NCBI RefSeq assembly: GCF_000384135.1
Contig: NZ_KB913028.1
Span: forward strand, 167,751 to 231,750
Source of the DNA: Succinispira mobilis DSM 6222
GTDB lineage: Bacteria > Bacillota > Negativicutes > Acidaminococcales > Succinispiraceae
Direction of reading: 5' to 3'
Length of the DNA: 64,000 nucleotides
The position numbers and the translations under genes are program-made. Shown here piece by piece: positions 1-8,161 of this stretch; position 1 is the first letter of the stretch; the number at the start of each line of letters is the position of its first letter. The notes below the pieces were generated by a model that worked only from the letters and a program-made list of their open reading frames with translations, had not been told where the DNA came from and did not search any database.

Positions 1-793
1 GATTTTGCCCCCACGATTATTAAAATCTTCTACCGCTTTAATTGCGATTTCCGAGCCTTGTATTTTGCCACCGTTATTATTAATATTAGTGGCCGCCAAC
101 TGCAACTTGTCTTTAGCGACAATTGTTCCTTGGTTTAAAATTTCATTAACTACTTTAAAATCTATTTCTTGAGCGCCAATTACAGCATTGCCTTGCGCCC
201 CTTTGCTACTATCAGCTTGCAAGTATACCTGTGGTACTAAGGCTTTCACTATTTTGCCATCTGGCAAGAGCACTTCTTTTTCTACTAACCACACAATATC
301 TTGTTTTAAGTTTTGTAATTGCGTTGCCGTCAGTGCTACGCCTAGTTGTGCACCGCTACTTTGCCCAAATTTCACAGCATTTTCCATTAGTCCTTGGTAT
401 TGTGCTTGGGCATCTTGGTAAGTCCCTAGATATTTTTGCCCAGTTATCGCCATAACTTGTTCATTTACTAATTTTTGCTCATAAAACCCATCCCCTAATT
501 TTTTGTGCGTTACGTCAGGGTCATATTTTAGTTGCTCTTGAAAATAGTCGGAAGATAACCAAGTTTTATAATTAAATAACCGGCGCAACTGCTCCTTCGG
601 CGTAGTTATTTATTTCCCCGCCCGCTAAAGCAATTTCGTCGGCATATATTTTACCCGTATTTTTATCCACTTCGACTTGGGATTGTTCTGCTAACACTGT
701 ACTTGAAAAAATTGGCTGTAGTACTAAATTTGCTACTAAGCCCCAAAGGGTTAACTTGGTCTGCCAGTTTTTTGAGTTGCTTTTTAAAAACAT
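1..793 (-). pseudogene. Filamentous haemagglutinin/CdiA-type adhesin, broken and internally deleted (5' end)
   Basis: The first frame (793 down to 572) starts with a signal-peptide-like N-terminus (MFLKSNSKNWQTK, then a hydrophobic stretch ending in VLA) and stops after 73 codons. A second frame, offset by one base, is open from about 605 to base 1 and runs off the window. It reads LFNYKTWLSSDYFQEQ, then LGDGFYEQKLVNEQV, then DIVWLVEKEV and LLPDGKIVKALVPQVY, followed by N-rich repeats such as ATNINNNGGKIQG. Those phrases are typical of the region well inside FhaB/CdiA-type two-partner exoproteins. In intact family members many hundreds of residues separate the signal peptide from this segment. 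The likely history is a large internal deletion plus a frameshift near 590-605, leaving a non-functional gene. A sequencing error could explain the frameshift but not the missing N-terminal secretion domain. Confidence 0.75.
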
Positions 794-1110
794 GCCGAGC
801 TCCTTAGTTTCAGTATTTGGTTTTTATGGACAATTTCCACAATATCAAGGGGTATAGATATACATTTTTTTGTTTTCCGCACACGGCTCCTTTTAATTTC
901 TATCAGTTACGCAATAAATGCATATATTTTACTATGTTCGTTATTTTTTGTAAACATTATGCAAAATTTCGCGACTTTAGTCCTGGTTTTTGTAGGTTTT
1001 AAGTCCTATTTTGTAGGACTATTTTTAATTTTTCTTTAATAATTTAACGCTTTAACTAATTAAAATGCAGTATTCCGCTTGTCACTAATGTATTTCTGAT
1101 ACATACAAAC
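794..1110. other. Non-coding A/T-rich gap
   Basis: This stretch between the haemagglutinin remnant and the next minus-strand gene has no convincing coding sequence. A short hairpin (AGTCCTA at 1002-1008 with TAGGACT at 1014-1020) followed by a T-rich tract could be a weak plus-strand terminator. The promoter of the broken adhesin gene presumably lies here, but I could not pick out a clear one. Confidence 0.4.
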
Positions 1111-1150
1111 AAAAAAACAACTGATGACTTTTTGTCTATCAGTTGTTTTT
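1111..1150 (-). terminator. Rho-independent terminator of the DUF2680-like gene
   Basis: AACAACTGAT (1116-1125) pairs with ATCAGTTGTT (1138-1147). The stem is flanked by A-runs and T-runs on its two sides, so it can work in both directions. It sits about 65 bases past the stop codon of the minus-strand gene ending at 1213. Confidence 0.75.
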
Positions 1151-1212
1151 TATATTTATTTAAAACCAGAGGAGATTTTACCTGCTAAAGCTAAGTTGTT
1201 CAATTGTTGTAC

Positions 1213-1794
1213 TTAGTTGTTAGGGCATTCCTCACGGTGCATCCCATGTCCTCCAGGACCTTTGTGCATTCCTTCTGGGCCATGGCCTTTATGTTGATTG
1301 CCTTTAGGGCCTGCTTGCATAGTTGCCATACGCTCTAACATTTTATCAGCTTGCTCTTGAGTCATACTTTTATTAGCTACCATATTTTTAATATGTTCTT
1401 TATTTAGAGCAAACATTTTATCACGAAATTCTTGGTGTTGCGCTCGATCTTGCTCGGACATTGCCCCCGCCATTCTGTTTTGGAAATTGCCAGACTGCAT
1501 TGCTTTAAAACGCTCTTGCATTAAAGTTATTTTAGCATCTGCTTCTGCTTGAGTCATTTTACCTGCGGCAACTTGACTTTGCAAAAACTCTTGGTGTAAA
1601 TTGATTTTTCTTTGATGGTAGTTTTGCATTTCTGCTTTACCCTCTTGACTTAAATCTGCATAGTTGCAATGTACCCCATCCCGAAAGCCTTTACCGAGTT
1701 TTTCAGCTGCAAAAGCTGGTGAAGTTGCCATTACGGCTCCCCCTAATACCACTGCTCCTAAAGTTAACCCTGCCAAAATCTTTTTCATATTCAT
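1213..1794 (-). CDS. Secreted His/Met-rich helical protein (DUF2680-like)
   Basis: The 193-residue product has a clear signal peptide (MNMKKILAGLTLGAVVLGG, cleavage near AFA-AE). The mature part is largely helical and charged. It carries two similar segments built around KMTQAEADAKI and SMTQEQADKMLERM, a pattern seen in DUF2680 and Spy/CpxP-like periplasmic proteins. The C-terminal 35 residues are rich in His, Gly and Met (HKGHGPEGMHKGPGGHGMHR), which suggests metal binding. A GGAGTGT ribosome site precedes the start. It is a monocistronic unit with its own terminator. A role in envelope stress or metal handling is an inference from composition; the exact function is unknown. Confidence 0.6.
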   Translation of the reverse strand: MNMKKILAGLTLGAVVLGGAVMATSPAFAAEKLGKGFRDGVHCNYADLSQEGKAEMQNYHQRKINLHQEFLQSQVAAGKMTQAEADAKITLMQERFKAMQSGNFQNRMAGAMSEQDRAQHQEFRDKMFALNKEHIKNMVANKSMTQEQADKMLERMATMQAGPKGNQHKGHGPEGMHKGPGGHGMHREECPNN

Positions 1795-1968
1795 AATTCA
1801 ACACTCCTTATTTTTTATTTTTATTATGTTTTAGCTATTTAAGCTCTATCTGCTTAACTTGTGTTTATTATAGCAAAAGATTTTGTCAAACCAAGGTCCA
1901 TTTTGTGACTTAATTGTGAACTGTTAATTATCTTTGATTTTAATTTTAAAATTTTTCCAGTAAAATAG

Positions 1969-1997
1969 TTGACAAGTTTTTTAAAATATAATATAAT
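1969..1997 (+). promoter_or_regulatory. Sigma-70-type promoter of tRNA-Ala
   Basis: A perfect TTGACA (1969-1974) and TATAAT (1992-1997) are separated by 17 bases, ending 17 bases before the tRNA 5' end. Confidence 0.9.
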
Positions 1998-2014
1998 AAA
2001 CAAGTAATCTTTTT

Positions 2015-2090
2015 GGGGGCGTAGCTCAGCTGGGAGAGCACCTGCCTTGCAAGCAGGGGGTCAGCGGTTCGATCCCGCTCGTCTCCACCA
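2015..2090 (+). tRNA. tRNA-Ala(TGC)
   Basis: The cloverleaf is complete at 76 nt. The acceptor GGGGGCG pairs with CGTCTCC (two G-T pairs). There is a D-arm TAGCTCAGCTGGGAGAGCA, an anticodon stem CCTGC/GCAGG with loop CTTGCAA (anticodon TGC at 2048-2050), a T-arm with GGTTCGATCC, and an encoded CCA. It has its own promoter and terminator, so it is a single-gene unit. Confidence 0.97.
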
Positions 2091-2102
2091 AATTTGATAG
2101 TA

Positions 2103-2136
2103 AAACACACTAGTATTAACTAGTGTGTTTTTTGTT
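2103..2136 (+). terminator. Terminator of tRNA-Ala
   Basis: AAACACACTAGT (2103-2114) pairs perfectly with ACTAGTGTGTTT (2119-2130), and the stem runs into a T-rich tail. Confidence 0.9.
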
Positions 2137-2255
2137 TTACCCAAATTTTTCAGTTTAAATTTTTTAATTTTTTTATATTTTTTTGCTTAATACTGTATAT
2201 TTTCTTGTTAATCCTAGTGTTTTGCGATAAAATTTAACATATGAGATAAAACGTA

Positions 2256-2357
2256 AGCAGAAACGTTATGAGCCAGCACTTTATTTGTAAAGCGAGGTGA
2301 ACGTCTGCTATTTGTCCTGCAAAGCGAGTACTAGTTGTCATTCGCTTGCAAATAGCA
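2256..2357 (+). promoter_or_regulatory. Structured leader of the rnf operon with two competing hairpins
   Basis: Hairpin A pairs AGCAGA (2256-2261) with TCTGCT (2304-2309), continued by CGTT (2264-2267) with AACG (2300-2303) across a two-base bulge. Hairpin B pairs TGCTATTTG (2306-2314) with CAAATAGCA (2349-2357), with an inner AAGCGA/TCGCTT match (2322-2327 and 2342-2347). The arms share 2306-2309, so both cannot form at once. Hairpin B ends 10 bases before the likely ATG of the first gene and could hide its start region. No known riboswitch class was recognised. Confidence 0.45.
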
Positions 2358-2366
2358 AACAATACT

Positions 2367-2786
2367 ATGGCTAAACATCAAGAAGGAATTGTAATCGAGC
2401 TCCAAGAGTATACCGCCTCTGTTAAAACTAGTCGTCACAATGATTGTGATAACTGTGGTGCCTGTCCAGGGAATAATGCCGCAGTTATTCAAGCTTTAAA
2501 TCCCATTAACGCACAAATCGGGCAACTAGTGTTAGTGGCAATTCCGCAAAAAAACTTATTGCTCGCCGCCTTTGTTGTCTATTTGCTACCAATAATTTTA
2601 ACCACCAGCGGTATTATTTTTTTTGTAAGTATTTCCCGCTATTTACATATTTCTTTTTCCGCCTTTGAGCAAACACTCGTAGGGGGGATATTTTTTGCCC
2701 TTTCACTCTTTATCATTTTAACGTATGAAAAATATACGCGTGGCAAGCAAGCCCAATTACCAATTATTACGGCTATTCTCCGCTAA
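2367..2786 (+). CDS. RseC/SoxR-reducing-system-type membrane protein, first gene of the rnf operon
   Basis: The product has an N-terminal soluble part with a Cys motif (CDNCGACPG, about residues 24-32). Two hydrophobic segments follow (LLAAFVVYLLPIILTTSGII and TLVGGIFFALSLFIILT) before a short basic tail, which is the layout of the RseC/MucC family. In other bacteria that family is linked to anti-sigma signalling and to reduction of SoxR together with Rnf. It lies 23 bases before rnfC and is almost certainly co-transcribed. I chose the ATG at 2367; an in-frame TTG at 2346 would add seven residues, but neither has a convincing ribosome site and the start lies just after a hairpin. Confidence 0.75.
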   Translation: MAKHQEGIVIELQEYTASVKTSRHNDCDNCGACPGNNAAVIQALNPINAQIGQLVLVAIPQKNLLLAAFVVYLLPIILTTSGIIFFVSISRYLHISFSAFEQTLVGGIFFALSLFIILTYEKYTRGKQAQLPIITAILR

Positions 2787-2809
2787 AAATTTATTAACTG
2801 AGGTGACCT

Positions 2810-4123
2810 ATGTTTAAAAAATTTTTTCAAGGTATTCATCCGCCTACCAATAAGCACTTTACAGCTGGCAAACCTATTAAAGATTTGCCTTTGCCAGAAA
2901 AACTGTATATCTCTACCCATCAAAACATTGGTGCCGCCAGTCAACCTGTAGTCGCTGTAGGCGAGAAGGTTCGCAAAGGACAAGTAATTGCGCAAGCTGA
3001 TGCTTTTGTAAGTGCTCCCATTCATGCGCCGACATCTGGAGAAATTGTGGATTTAATTAGTAAAAGTTACTCGCCTTGTGGCGAATGTGAATATATTGTT
3101 TTGCAACCCGATTTTCAAGATAATTGGCTAACTGGTTTAAATCAACCCCAAGCTTGGGAAAGTTTTAGTAGCGATGAACTAAAAGCACGAATCCAAGCGC
3201 ACGGCTTAGTAGGTATGGGCGGTGCGGCTTTTCCTACACATGTCAAACTTCAACCCCCTAGTAGTAAGCAATTAGAAATTTTAGTAGTTAATGGGGCTGA
3301 ATGTGAACCTTATTTGACGGCCGATCATCGTACAATGCTCGAGTCCGCGACCGAACTATTTACTGGTATTGCTATTATTTTAAAAATTTTATCCTTAAAA
3401 CAAGCCTATATCGGCATTGAAAGTAACAAAGCTGATGCTATTGCCCTTTTACGTCAACTAAATCCTCCCGAAAATATCCAAATCGTGGAGTTACCTTGCC
3501 AATATCCGCAAGGTGCTGAAAAAATGCTCATTAAAACTATTTTACAGCGTGAAATCCCTAGCGGCGGCTTGCCCATGGATGTTGGTGTCATTGTGCAAAA
3601 TGTCAGCACTTTAGTTGCAGTGGCGCGAGCGGTTTGCCAAAACATTCCACTTATTGAGCGTACCGTTACTATTGCGGGCGATTGTATTGCCGAACCGCAG
3701 AATGTGCGCGCTCGAATAGGCACCACGCTCCAATTTGCGATTGAAGCCTGCGGGGGCTTTACCCAACAGCCCGCGAAAATTCTCTTGGGTGGCCCGATGA
3801 TGGGCATTGCCCAAAATAGTTTAAGCGTGCCGATTATTAAAAGCACTTGCGGTATTTTGGCGCTGAGTCCTAAACTAGCAGAAATTCCTGCTGAGCATGC
3901 TTGTATTCGTTGTGGTAGTTGCGTAACTGCCTGTCCTATGCAACTGCTCCCCAATATGCTTAGCATTCTAGGCGAACGCCGCTTATTTAATGTTGCTAAA
4001 GAAGAATATCATCTGTTAGATTGCATTGAGTGTGGCTGTTGCACCTTTGTCTGTCCAGCCAAACGCAATATTGTCCAATATATCCGCTTATTAAAATTGT
4101 TAAATGCTCAGAATAATAAATAA
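2810..4123 (+). CDS. rnfC: Electron transport complex subunit RnfC
   Basis: RnfC is the peripheral Fe-S/NADH-binding subunit of the ion-pumping ferredoxin:NAD+ oxidoreductase. At 437 residues it has the short Firmicute form. It carries the N-terminal barrel-sandwich segment, the flavin/NADH-site signature GMGGAAFPTHVK (near residue 135) followed by NGAECEPYLTADHR, and a SLBB-type middle region. Two [4Fe-4S] motifs follow, CIRCGSCVTACP (about 364) and CIECGCCTFVCP (about 404). AGGTGA precedes the ATG. The order C-D-G-E-A-B follows directly on the same strand. It probably works as the electron entry or exit site on the cytoplasmic face. Confidence 0.95.
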   Translation: MFKKFFQGIHPPTNKHFTAGKPIKDLPLPEKLYISTHQNIGAASQPVVAVGEKVRKGQVIAQADAFVSAPIHAPTSGEIVDLISKSYSPCGECEYIVLQPDFQDNWLTGLNQPQAWESFSSDELKARIQAHGLVGMGGAAFPTHVKLQPPSSKQLEILVVNGAECEPYLTADHRTMLESATELFTGIAIILKILSLKQAYIGIESNKADAIALLRQLNPPENIQIVELPCQYPQGAEKMLIKTILQREIPSGGLPMDVGVIVQNVSTLVAVARAVCQNIPLIERTVTIAGDCIAEPQNVRARIGTTLQFAIEACGGFTQQPAKILLGGPMMGIAQNSLSVPIIKSTCGILALSPKLAEIPAEHACIRCGSCVTACPMQLLPNMLSILGERRLFNVAKEEYHLLDCIECGCCTFVCPAKRNIVQYIRLLKLLNAQNNK

Positions 4124-4135
4124 GGAGGCCTCTTG

Positions 4136-5161
4136 ATGAAGAACGCAACTACTGATTATCCGCTTTTGACTGTGTCCTCTTCACCACATATTCGCAATCA
4201 AGAAACTATTGCGCGGATTATGTGGTCAGTTGTTTTTGCTTTATTACCAGCTACGCTCTTTAGCATTTATTTATTTGGCTTACCAGCCCTAAAAACAATT
4301 GCTTGGTGTATTGGCGCTTGTGTCGGCAGCGAATTTCTTATTCAAAAATGGCAAAATAAATGCCCCAGCATAACCGATGGTAGTGCGGTTATTACGGGTT
4401 TACTTTTGGCTATGAATTTACCCGCCAATTTACCTTGGTATATGTGTATCAGTGGCGCAGTTGTCGCGATCGGCCTCGCCAAACATACGATGGGTGGCTT
4501 AGGCTATAATATTTTTAATCCCGCACTAATTGGCCGCGCTTTTTTAATGGCCTCTTGGCCTTTAGCCATGACCACTTGGCCTAAAGTTGATTTTTACCAA
4601 CAGCTAGATAGTCTCGCCTATGCTACTAATAAAGTTGATGCCCTCACCGCTGCTACGCCTTTAGGCATTTTAAAAGGCCAAGGTTATGAGGCGTTGGTAC
4701 AAAGTTTTGGCAGTAGCCAAGATTTATATACTGCCTTATTTTTAGGTCTACGCGGTGGTTGTTTGGGTGAAACATCCTGTTTATTGTTGCTCTTAGGCGG
4801 CATTTTCTTAATTTATCGCGGCTATATCAATTGGCAAGTACCTGTAACCATGATTGCCACTGTTGGCGTGTTAAGCTGGATTTTTGGCGGCTCGACTTTA
4901 TTTAGCGGCGATCCTCTTTTGCATATGCTCTCTGGCGGTCTGTTCTTAGGCGCTTTTTTCATGGCTACCGATATGGTTACTATTCCGATTACTAAAAAAG
5001 GTCAGTTCGTTTTTGCGCTCGGCGCGGGTATTATCGCCACACTAATTCGCCTTAAAGGCGGTTATCCCGAAGGTGTAAGTTATTCAATTTTACTTATGAA
5101 TGCAGTGACACCTTTAATTGACAAGTTAATCAAGCCCACACCATTTGGGCATCGGAGGTAA
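4136..5161 (+). CDS. rnfD: Electron transport complex subunit RnfD
   Basis: RnfD is an integral membrane subunit carrying covalent FMN. The sequence is strongly hydrophobic with about ten membrane segments and the NqrB/RnfD signatures SDGSAVITG-like (ITDGSAVITGLLLAMNLP), HTMGGLGYNIFNPALIGRAF and DALTAATPLG. The Thr in that last motif is the expected flavin-attachment residue, a target for ApbE encoded downstream. GGAGG lies seven bases before the ATG at 4136; a TTG three bases upstream is less likely. It is co-transcribed with rnfC (12-base gap) and rnfG (2-base gap). Confidence 0.95.
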   Translation: MKNATTDYPLLTVSSSPHIRNQETIARIMWSVVFALLPATLFSIYLFGLPALKTIAWCIGACVGSEFLIQKWQNKCPSITDGSAVITGLLLAMNLPANLPWYMCISGAVVAIGLAKHTMGGLGYNIFNPALIGRAFLMASWPLAMTTWPKVDFYQQLDSLAYATNKVDALTAATPLGILKGQGYEALVQSFGSSQDLYTALFLGLRGGCLGETSCLLLLLGGIFLIYRGYINWQVPVTMIATVGVLSWIFGGSTLFSGDPLLHMLSGGLFLGAFFMATDMVTIPITKKGQFVFALGAGIIATLIRLKGGYPEGVSYSILLMNAVTPLIDKLIKPTPFGHRR

Positions 5162-5163
5162 TT

Positions 5164-5730
5164 ATGTCAGCAAATAATAGTATTTTTAAAATCGGCACTA
5201 ATTTGGCCCTCGCTTGTATTTTATCTGGCGCAATTATTGCGGCTACTTATGCCGTTACAGCTCCTATCGCAGCTCAAGAAGCTGTCAAAATGAAAGAAGC
5301 GGCCTTGCAAGAACTAGTACCGCAAGCTAATAAATTTAAGCCGATTCCCGAAAAAGCTGGTTGGTATTTAGCGCAAAAAGATGGACAGTTATTAGCTGTA
5401 ATTGCGCCCGCGCACGGCCAAGGTTATGGCGGCGAAATCAAAATGTTAGTGGCAATTTCCCCCACTTTTCAGGCTCTAGATTATCGGATTCTTAAACACA
5501 ATGAAACGCCAGGTCTGGGCGATAAAGCAACTAAACCAGTTTTTCGCGAACAATTCGCGGGCAAAACGCTCGAGGAGCTAGTCGTAGTCAAAACACCTAG
5601 CAAAAATAATATTCAAGCGCTCACGGGAGCTACCATTACCTCTCGCGCCGTAACTAACTCTTTTAAAACCGCTTTGCAGGAAGCTAAAGAATATTTTGCC
5701 CAACATCCCGAACAAATATCTAAAAAATAA
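5164..5730 (+). CDS. rnfG: Electron transport complex subunit RnfG
   Basis: RnfG is a membrane-anchored subunit with an extracytoplasmic FMN-binding domain. One N-terminal membrane helix (NLALACILSGAIIAATYAVT) leads into a soluble FMN-binding domain. The domain has the motif LTGATITSRAV (about residues 151-161), whose second Thr is the usual covalent FMN site. A GYGGEIKMLVAI stretch and HNETPGLGDK are also typical of the NqrC/RnfG family. The 188-residue length is normal. A GGAGG site lies just before the ATG. Confidence 0.95.
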   Translation: MSANNSIFKIGTNLALACILSGAIIAATYAVTAPIAAQEAVKMKEAALQELVPQANKFKPIPEKAGWYLAQKDGQLLAVIAPAHGQGYGGEIKMLVAISPTFQALDYRILKHNETPGLGDKATKPVFREQFAGKTLEELVVVKTPSKNNIQALTGATITSRAVTNSFKTALQEAKEYFAQHPEQISKK

Positions 5731-5742
5731 CGGAGGTTCACT

Positions 5743-6366
5743 ATGAAGTTGTGGTCTGTTTTTTATAAAGGTTTGTTTGAACAAAATCCCATTTTTCGTC
5801 TCGCGCTTAGTCTCTGTCCTGCTTTAGCTGTTACATCTAATGTGCAAGATGGGCTAGGCATGGGCTTGGCTGTACTATTTGTTATTACAGCTAACAACAC
5901 GGTTGTTTCTATTTTTCGTAATCATATTTTACCAGAAGTTCGAGTGCCGGTATTTATTACCATTATTGCCACGCTCGTAACGCTAGTTCAATTGTTTTTA
6001 TCCGCCTACTTCCCATTAATTTATGCTTCTTTAGGTATTTACCTATCTTTAATTGTGGTGTTTGCGATTATTTTAGCCCGCGCTGAAGTTTTCGCTACCA
6101 AAAATACCGTAGTGCCTTCTTTTTTTGACGGTCTCGGCATGGGGACAGGCTTTTTGCTAGCGATGGTGTTAATCGGCTGTATCCGTGAACTTTTTGGTAG
6201 TGGTAGTATTTTAGGCTATCAAATTTTAGGTAGCTGGTATAATCCCGCGCTAATTTTTATCCTCCCGCCAGGTGGGTTTTTGGTAATTGGCCTGTTAATC
6301 GGTGGCTTTAACCTCCTCCAAGCCCATCAAGAAAAAAAAGTCGCCCTGGCTAAAGGAGGCAACTAA
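5743..6366 (+). CDS. rnfE: Electron transport complex subunit RnfE
   Basis: RnfE is a six-helix membrane subunit homologous to NqrD. Family signatures visible include LCPALAVTSNVQDGLGMGLA near the start, NNTVVSIFRN, ARAEVFATKN and DGLGMGTGF. Paired with RnfA it forms the membrane core, which in the related Nqr/Rnf complexes holds an intramembrane Fe-S centre. Ribosome site CGGAGG precedes the ATG. The gap to rnfA is two bases, implying coupled translation. Confidence 0.95.
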   Translation: MKLWSVFYKGLFEQNPIFRLALSLCPALAVTSNVQDGLGMGLAVLFVITANNTVVSIFRNHILPEVRVPVFITIIATLVTLVQLFLSAYFPLIYASLGIYLSLIVVFAIILARAEVFATKNTVVPSFFDGLGMGTGFLLAMVLIGCIRELFGSGSILGYQILGSWYNPALIFILPPGGFLVIGLLIGGFNLLQAHQEKKVALAKGGN

Positions 6367-6368
6367 TT

Positions 6369-6959
6369 ATGGATTTAACTGCATATTTTTTATTATTTAT
6401 GAGTGCCGCGATTGTTAATAATTTTGTCTTAACTAGATTTTTAGGCTTATGTATTTTCTTTGGCGTATCGAAAAGCTTAGATGCTTCGATCGGCATGGGC
6501 ATGGCTGTAACCGCAGTTATGACGGCTAGCTCCGCCTTAGCTTGGCTAATTTATAACTTTTTGTTAGTGCCGCTTGATTTAACCTTTTTAACTACAATTG
6601 TTTTTGTCCTGTTAATTGCTAGTTTTGTGCAATTATTGGAGATGGTTATCAAAAAATATGCCCCGACTCTCTATAATATGTGGGGTATTTATTTGGTTTT
6701 AATTGCTACAAATTGTATTGTCTTAGGGGTACCTTTAATTAGCTCCGAACTCGGCTATGGGTTTTTACAAACGGTAGTTTTCGCGCTTGGCTCTGGTGTG
6801 GGTTTTGCCCTGGCAATAATTCTTATGGCCAGTTTACGCGAAAAGTTACAATATGCCGCAGTCCCAAAATCCTTGCAAGGTCTAGGCATTGCCTTTATTT
6901 TGGCTGGCCTTTTGGCTCTAGCTTTTTTTGGTTTTGCCGGGATGATTCCGCTAACCTAA
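6369..6959 (+). CDS. rnfA: Electron transport complex subunit RnfA
   Basis: RnfA is the second NqrE/RnfA-type membrane subunit, 196 residues with six predicted helices. The family signature NNFVLTRFLGLCIFFGVSKS near the N-terminus and a later copy-like segment (ATNCIVLGVPLI) show the inverted-repeat halves, each with a conserved Cys. It is placed between rnfE and rnfB and read with a strong AAAGGAGG site. It partners RnfE in the membrane core. Confidence 0.95.
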   Translation: MDLTAYFLLFMSAAIVNNFVLTRFLGLCIFFGVSKSLDASIGMGMAVTAVMTASSALAWLIYNFLLVPLDLTFLTTIVFVLLIASFVQLLEMVIKKYAPTLYNMWGIYLVLIATNCIVLGVPLISSELGYGFLQTVVFALGSGVGFALAIILMASLREKLQYAAVPKSLQGLGIAFILAGLLALAFFGFAGMIPLT

Positions 6960-6985
6960 AGTAATTGTTAAGGGAGATAGAAACT

Positions 6986-7792
6986 ATGAATACAGCCCTA
7001 ATAATTTTATTAATTATGACGATCTTAGGCATTGCTTTTGGCTTTTTATTAGCCTATGCCAATAAAAAATTTAAAACTGAAGTCAATCCGCTCATTCATA
7101 TTGTCGAAGATATTTTACCCAAAGGGCAGTGTGGTGCCTGTGGTTACCCTGGCTGTTTAGCCTATGCTGAAGCGGTAGTTTTAGATCCTAAAGTGCCCGC
7201 TAATTTATGTATTCCTGGTAAAGATATGGTCGCTAAAGAAGTTGCTAAGTTAACTGGCAAACAAGCTGCCGCCATTGAGCCCAAAATTGCTAAAATTCAT
7301 TGTGCTGGCACGCCTGCTGTGGCCCAAAACAAATATTTGTATCAAGGCATCAAGGATTGCGCCGCTGCCAATAGTTTATTTAATGGTGCTAAAGCTTGTC
7401 AATTTGGCTGTTTAGGTTTGGGCAGTTGTATCCAAGCCTGTCCGTTTGAAGCCTTATCCTTAGGTGCAAACCATTTACCGGTAGTGGACGCCCATAAATG
7501 TACGGCCTGCGGTAAATGTCAAGAAGCCTGTCCCAAGCAACTAATTTCCCTAGTACCTTTAACCGCCAAAGTGCACGTTGCCTGTCATAGCCTGGGCAAA
7601 GGTGCTAGCGCAAAAAAAGATTGCAGTGCTGCTTGTATTGGTTGCACTATTTGCGCTAAAACCTGCCCCTTGCAAGCAATTACCATGCACAATAACTTAC
7701 CTGAAGTGCAGCACGAAATTTGTCAAACTTGCACAAACGCTGTTTGTTTAACTAAGTGCCCGACCAAAGCTTTGCAAGCATTTTTAGTTTAG
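6986..7792 (+). CDS. rnfB: Electron transport complex subunit RnfB, multi-cluster ferredoxin-type
   Basis: RnfB is the ferredoxin-interacting subunit. One N-terminal helix (IILLIMTILGIAFGFLLAY) anchors a cytoplasmic domain. The domain has the four-Cys motif CGACGYPGC (about residue 48) plus a later Cys, then several ferredoxin-like clusters: CLGLGSCIQACP, CTACGKCQEACP, CIGCTICAKTCP and CQTCTNAVCLTKCP. The number of clusters is at the high end, as in other anaerobe RnfB proteins. I chose the ATG at 6986 because AAGGGAGA lies eight bases upstream; a TTG at 6965 is in frame but has no site. It is the last gene of the operon. Confidence 0.94.
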   Translation: MNTALIILLIMTILGIAFGFLLAYANKKFKTEVNPLIHIVEDILPKGQCGACGYPGCLAYAEAVVLDPKVPANLCIPGKDMVAKEVAKLTGKQAAAIEPKIAKIHCAGTPAVAQNKYLYQGIKDCAAANSLFNGAKACQFGCLGLGSCIQACPFEALSLGANHLPVVDAHKCTACGKCQEACPKQLISLVPLTAKVHVACHSLGKGASAKKDCSAACIGCTICAKTCPLQAITMHNNLPEVQHEICQTCTNAVCLTKCPTKALQAFLV

Positions 7793-8161
7793 CAAATTAA
7801 ATGGTGTTGGTGTCTAGCGTTAACTATCTTGTTTTCTAGCTACAAACCTAGCGTGAAAATTACTTTCAGATTTTGGGTGTCTGGCATTAGCTATATTACT
7901 TTAGCTATTTTTCATAACTATCGTGCATTAGTTCTTTGCATTAGTTCTTTGCATTAGTTCTTTGCATTAGTTGCTATTTATCTTGAGTGCACTAACGACC
8001 TGGCAGTAATTTCCTGGCATTAGCTCCGTGCATTAGTTATCTTATATTTTTAAGTTTTTGTTTTTATATTTTAAGCAAACGCTTATTTTTTCTGCAATAT
8101 CTCTATAAATAGTTAACAATTCTTTCCTATTATATAGCTTTATCCAATGCTTTCTTTTATA
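7793..8161. other. Non-coding gap with degenerate GCATTAG-type repeats
   Basis: No coding sequence is visible between rnfB and the 9-bp repeat array. The region contains many scattered variants of GCATTAGTT/TTAGCTAT (for example near 7886, 7925-7972 and 8011-8040), suggesting repeated slippage or duplication. I saw no clean terminator for rnfB, so apbE could receive read-through from the rnf operon. Confidence 0.5.
7925..7972. repeat. Tandem repeat, 13-bp unit, about 3.7 copies
   Basis: The unit GCATTAGTTCTTT occurs exactly at 7925-7937, 7938-7950 and 7951-7963, followed by the first nine bases of a fourth copy. It lies in the non-coding gap between rnfB and apbE. Perfect identity between copies indicates recent slippage expansion. 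Confidence 0.95.

Noticed and set aside
188..455. Overlapping plus-strand reading frames at the window start
   Set aside because: They are antisense to the recognisable haemagglutinin segment and contain no family motif.
817..1002. 61-codon plus-strand frame
   Set aside because: It has low-complexity A/T-driven composition, no ribosome site and no recognisable feature.
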